From Pseudoclavibacter terrae (GTDB taxonomy: Bacteria; Actinomycetota; Actinomycetes; Actinomycetales; Microbacteriaceae): a stretch of 64,000 nt of DNA. Under the pieces are notes generated by a model. It did no database searches and was not told where the DNA came from. It was given only the letters and a program-made list of their open reading frames with translations. The position numbers and the translations under genes were made by a program. Positions 61,811 to 64,000 of the stretch are shown here, one piece after another. The DNA is taken from NCBI RefSeq assembly GCF_008831075.1, contig NZ_WBJX01000004.1, forward strand, positions 1 to 64,000, written 5' to 3'. Each line of letters starts with the position of its first letter. The first letter of the stretch is position 1.

Positions 61811-62299
61811 ATGGAGGCAGACGCTGCACGCGACGAGCTGCTCGCGCAGCTGAACGACGTCCGAGCCGAACTCACCCGTGGCCTTTCTGCCCGACACATG
61901 GCCCCCTTCCTCGAGCTCGACATCACGGCGCAGCAGCTGAAGACCGTCTTCCTCGTCACAACCGGCACCGTCACGACGATCTCCCAGGCCGCCGAGCACC
62001 TGGGCGTCGCCGTCCCCACAGCCTCCGCGAGCATCGACAAGCTCGTCGAGCACGGGCTCCTGACCCGGACCGAGGGCAAACCCGACCGGCGTATCAGGCA
62101 CCTCGCCCCGACGCGGAAGGCCATTCGACTGCACGAGCGCTTCCTGGGACTCCGGACCGACACCGACGAGTTCGCCGCGCACTTGAGCGACGACGAGCTG
62201 CGTGGACTGGTGCTCGGCTTCCAGGGCATCCGCCGCGTGCTCCGCCAGCTGTCGGACGGAGCCGACGCGGCAGACGGAGCCGACGCGACCGGCGCCTGA
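61811..62299 (+). CDS. MarR family transcriptional regulator
   Basis: A 162-residue winged-helix dimer. The recognition region is TISQAAEHLGVAVPTASASIDKLVEHGLL and the wing is TRTEGKPDRRIRHLAPT, typical MarR features. The N- and C-terminal helices form the dimer interface. The last 12 residues repeat Asp-Gly-Ala-Asp-Ala from a short DNA duplication near 62260-62290. A perfect AGGAGGT lies just upstream of the ATG. Ligand unknown; the divergent degenerate SDR is the probable target. Confidence 0.88.
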   Translation: MEADAARDELLAQLNDVRAELTRGLSARHMAPFLELDITAQQLKTVFLVTTGTVTTISQAAEHLGVAVPTASASIDKLVEHGLLTRTEGKPDRRIRHLAPTRKAIRLHERFLGLRTDTDEFAAHLSDDELRGLVLGFQGIRRVLRQLSDGADAADGADATGA

Positions 62300-62305
62300 C
62301 CTCGC

Positions 62306-62860
62306 TCAGGGCGCGAACGACCGCCAGAACAGCTCGAGGGACCTGCGAGCAACGGCCTCGCGCTCCCCGCGGGGCGTGCGAGGCAGCACCCCGGCGAGCA
62401 TCGAGAGCAGCAGGAGCACGTCCTCAGCACTGATGTCGCTCCCGACTCGGCCAGCCGAGCGCTCCCGCGGGAGGGCGATGTCGAGCACCGCGAGCATGCG
62501 TTCGCGCACCGTCGAGCCGTGTGCATCACCGACGTCTGTCAGCGTGAGCTGGATGAGCCCGACCGACACGAGCATCTGCTGGACGATGAGGTCGAGGAGA
62601 TCCGCGAGGCCGGAGCTCGGCGACTGCATGAGCTCCTCCAGCTCGACGATGGCGTCGCCGAAGACCGCGAGCGCCAGTGCGCCCCGCGTGGGAAAGTGCC
62701 GGTAGAGACTCCCCTGGCCGACGCCTGCCAGCTTCGCGACGGCACTGAGCGGCGCCTCGACTCCCCCCTCGGCGAAGACGACGCGCGCGGCCTCGATGAG
62801 GGCGCGGCGATTCTCGGGCCCCGCGCTTGGTCCTCGATTGGCTTTCGCTGGAGTCGACAC
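62306..62860 (-). CDS. TetR family transcriptional regulator
   Basis: A 184-residue regulator: the N-terminal helix-turn-helix at about residues 20-65 (LIEAARVVFAEGGVEAPLSA, VGQGSLYRHFPTRGAL) followed by a ligand-binding domain. The GTG at 62860 has TATGCT ending 6 bases upstream, and a perfect 7-bp inverted repeat operator just beyond. It is divergent from an SDR oxidoreductase gene that it probably represses. Confidence 0.88.
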   Translation of the reverse strand: MSTPAKANRGPSAGPENRRALIEAARVVFAEGGVEAPLSAVAKLAGVGQGSLYRHFPTRGALALAVFGDAIVELEELMQSPSSGLADLLDLIVQQMLVSVGLIQLTLTDVGDAHGSTVRERMLAVLDIALPRERSAGRVGSDISAEDVLLLLSMLAGVLPRTPRGEREAVARRSLELFWRSFAP

Positions 62861-62866
62861 CGGGAT

Positions 62867-62892
62867 AGCATAATCCGGACAGTGTTGTCCGG
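62867..62892. promoter_or_regulatory. tetR leaderless promoter and operator
   Basis: Minus-strand TATGCT (62867-62872) is the -10 for tetR. CCGGACA-N4-TGTCCGG (62875-62892) is a perfect inverted repeat in the tetR/SDR intergenic region, placed to block both promoters. Confidence 0.7.
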
Positions 62893-62976
62893 TTCGTTCG
62901 ATCCGGCGCTGTCGCCGCCTATCTCGAGGCTCCAGCGAGCGGCGAGGGGCGGCCCGAGCAGAAAGCTGGCATCCAG

Positions 62977-64000
62977 ATGACCTCGAGCGCACACCCCCTG
63001 ACCGCCGACAACACCATCGGCGAATGGCTCACCGACCCGACAGGCGGCGTGGTGATCCGCGAGATCCTCGCCCAGGGCGGGCAGGACGCCTCCTCCCTCG
63101 CCCCCGTCGCTGGCGTACCGCTCTCACAGCTGGTCGAGCTCAGCCAGGGCAAGTTCCCGCAGGAGATGGTGGATGCGATGATCGCGCGCGTCAACAGCGG
63201 CGAGGTCACCCCCGCCTCCCCCGGCGACTTCGGCCCCGTCGCCGACCTCGACGCACCGCCCGCTCCCCGCGCCGCCGCCTGGGTCGAGGCGGTGACCGGG
63301 GGACGCTTCGCCGGCAAGACCATCATCGTCACGGGCGCAGGCTCCGGCATCGGCAAGGCCACGGCATCGCGCATCGCGCGCGAGGGCGGGCGGGTCATCG
63401 CGGTCGACGTCTCGTCCGAGCGCCTCACCGCTCTCGTCACCGAGCACGAGGGTGCCGACATCGTCACCCTCACGGCCGACATCACCGACGACGCGGGCGT
63501 CGCCCAGATCGTCGAGGCAGCAGGGACGCAGGTCGACGGCCTCGCGAACATCGCCGGCATCATGGACAACATGACCCCCGTCGGCGAGGTCAGCGACGAG
63601 ATCTGGAACCGCGTCTTCGCTGTCAACGTGACCGGCACGATGAAGCTCATGCGCGCCGTGATCCCGGCGATGCTCGCCGTCGGCAAGGGCGCGATCGTCA
63701 ACGTCGCCTCCGAGGCGGCCCTCCGCGGGTCGGCAGCTGGCGCCGCCTACACCGCGTCGAAGCACGCCGTCGCCGGCCTCACGAAGTCGAGCGCGTTCAT
63801 GTACGGCCCGAGCGGACTCCGCATCAACGCCGTCGCCCCAGGCGGCGTCGCCACCAACATCGAGGCGCGCTTCGACTCCGAGCTCGGCGCGAAGCGCGTG
63901 CAGCAGGGCATGGCGATCATGCCGACGCCGACGAATGGGACGGCGCTCGCCGCATCCATCACCTTCCTGCTGAGCGACGACGGCGTCAACGTCAACGGCG
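62977..64000 (+). CDS. SDR family oxidoreductase with N-terminal extension (cut by the window end)
   Basis: At least 341 residues, no stop before the window ends. Residues 1-105 are an extension (TIGEWLTDPTGGVVIREIL, LVELSQGKFPQEMVDAMIA) that looks helical and resembles a small module found on other actinobacterial enzymes. The SDR domain follows: cofactor loop TGAGSGIG, ANIAGIMDN, Ser in VNVASEAAL and Tyr-x3-Lys in YTASKHAV, so it should be active. Substrate unknown. It is divergent from the TetR gene with the operator between them. Confidence 0.88.
   Translation, partial: MTSSAHPLTADNTIGEWLTDPTGGVVIREILAQGGQDASSLAPVAGVPLSQLVELSQGKFPQEMVDAMIARVNSGEVTPASPGDFGPVADLDAPPAPRAAAWVEAVTGGRFAGKTIIVTGAGSGIGKATASRIAREGGRVIAVDVSSERLTALVTEHEGADIVTLTADITDDAGVAQIVEAAGTQVDGLANIAGIMDNMTPVGEVSDEIWNRVFAVNVTGTMKLMRAVIPAMLAVGKGAIVNVASEAALRGSAAGAAYTASKHAVAGLTKSSAFMYGPSGLRINAVAPGGVATNIEARFDSELGAKRVQQGMAIMPTPTNGTALAASITFLLSDDGVNVNG

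Noticed and set aside
1-64000. tRNA genes, insertion sequences or prophage
   Set aside because: No cloverleaf with a GGTTCGAATCC-type T-arm, no transposase or integrase motif and no terminal inverted repeats with target duplications were found in the gene gaps inspected.

Overview
The window is a high-G+C actinobacterial chromosome segment. It looks like the family Microbacteriaceae: dense short-spaced genes, many GTG starts, WhiB, DUF3499, DUF5719, an acyl-CoA carboxylase with epsilon subunit, and rhamnose cell-wall genes. I call about 50 protein genes, no tRNA and no insertion sequence. The left edge is AT-richer than the rest and reads, on the minus strand, as promoters plus the leader of a 16S rRNA operon whose structural genes lie just outside the window.

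Layout. 0-0.6 kb: rRNA promoters and leader. 0.6-2.5 kb: divergent SpoIIM-type and RDD membrane proteins. 2.6-12.9 kb: a housekeeping block (ahcY, phosphomannomutase, DUF3499, degenerate zincin-like protein, DUF5719, giant GT2 membrane protein, whiB2, manA). 13.1-14.3 kb: acyl-CoA dehydrogenase. 14.3-44.0 kb: a surface polysaccharide locus. It holds an O-antigen-ligase-like protein, two related polytopic proteins, three RgpF-type proteins, an ABC exporter, a large secreted repeat protein, two epimerases, an O-acetylation pair, four further glycosyltransferases and the complete dTDP-L-rhamnose set rmlA, B, C, D. 44.0-45.4 kb: a DUF559/Vsr-like nuclease gene with palindromic repeats on both sides. 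45.4-57.8 kb: a second housekeeping block (LCP transferase, purE, purK, gtrA, PH-domain protein, birA, accD, accE, secreted metalloprotease-like protein, lipoprotein, RNA methyltransferase, glycolipid-binding protein, maf). 58-64 kb: a PTS IIBCA permease, a CgeB-like glycosyltransferase, a degenerate SDR with MarR, and TetR divergent from an SDR cut by the window end.

How the genes work together. manA and manB supply mannose phosphates. rmlABCD make dTDP-L-rhamnose. GT2, GT4 and RgpF-type enzymes probably build a rhamnose-rich glycan on the cytoplasmic side, and the RgpC/RgpD-like ABC transporter exports it. An AlgX-like protein and an acyltransferase-3 protein would O-acetylate it. The ligase-like protein and the LCP transferase are candidates for attaching it to the wall. 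The two housekeeping blocks match the order I know from the Mycobacterium tuberculosis manA-whiB2-rmlD-purEK-birA-accD5-maf region, so the glycan locus looks expanded inside a conserved backbone.

A regular feature of the window is leaderless transcription: in 15 genes a TANNNT -10 box ends exactly 6 or 7 bases before the start codon. I used this to choose starts. The least explained item is the DUF559-type gene flanked by three copies of a roughly 60-70 bp palindromic element.
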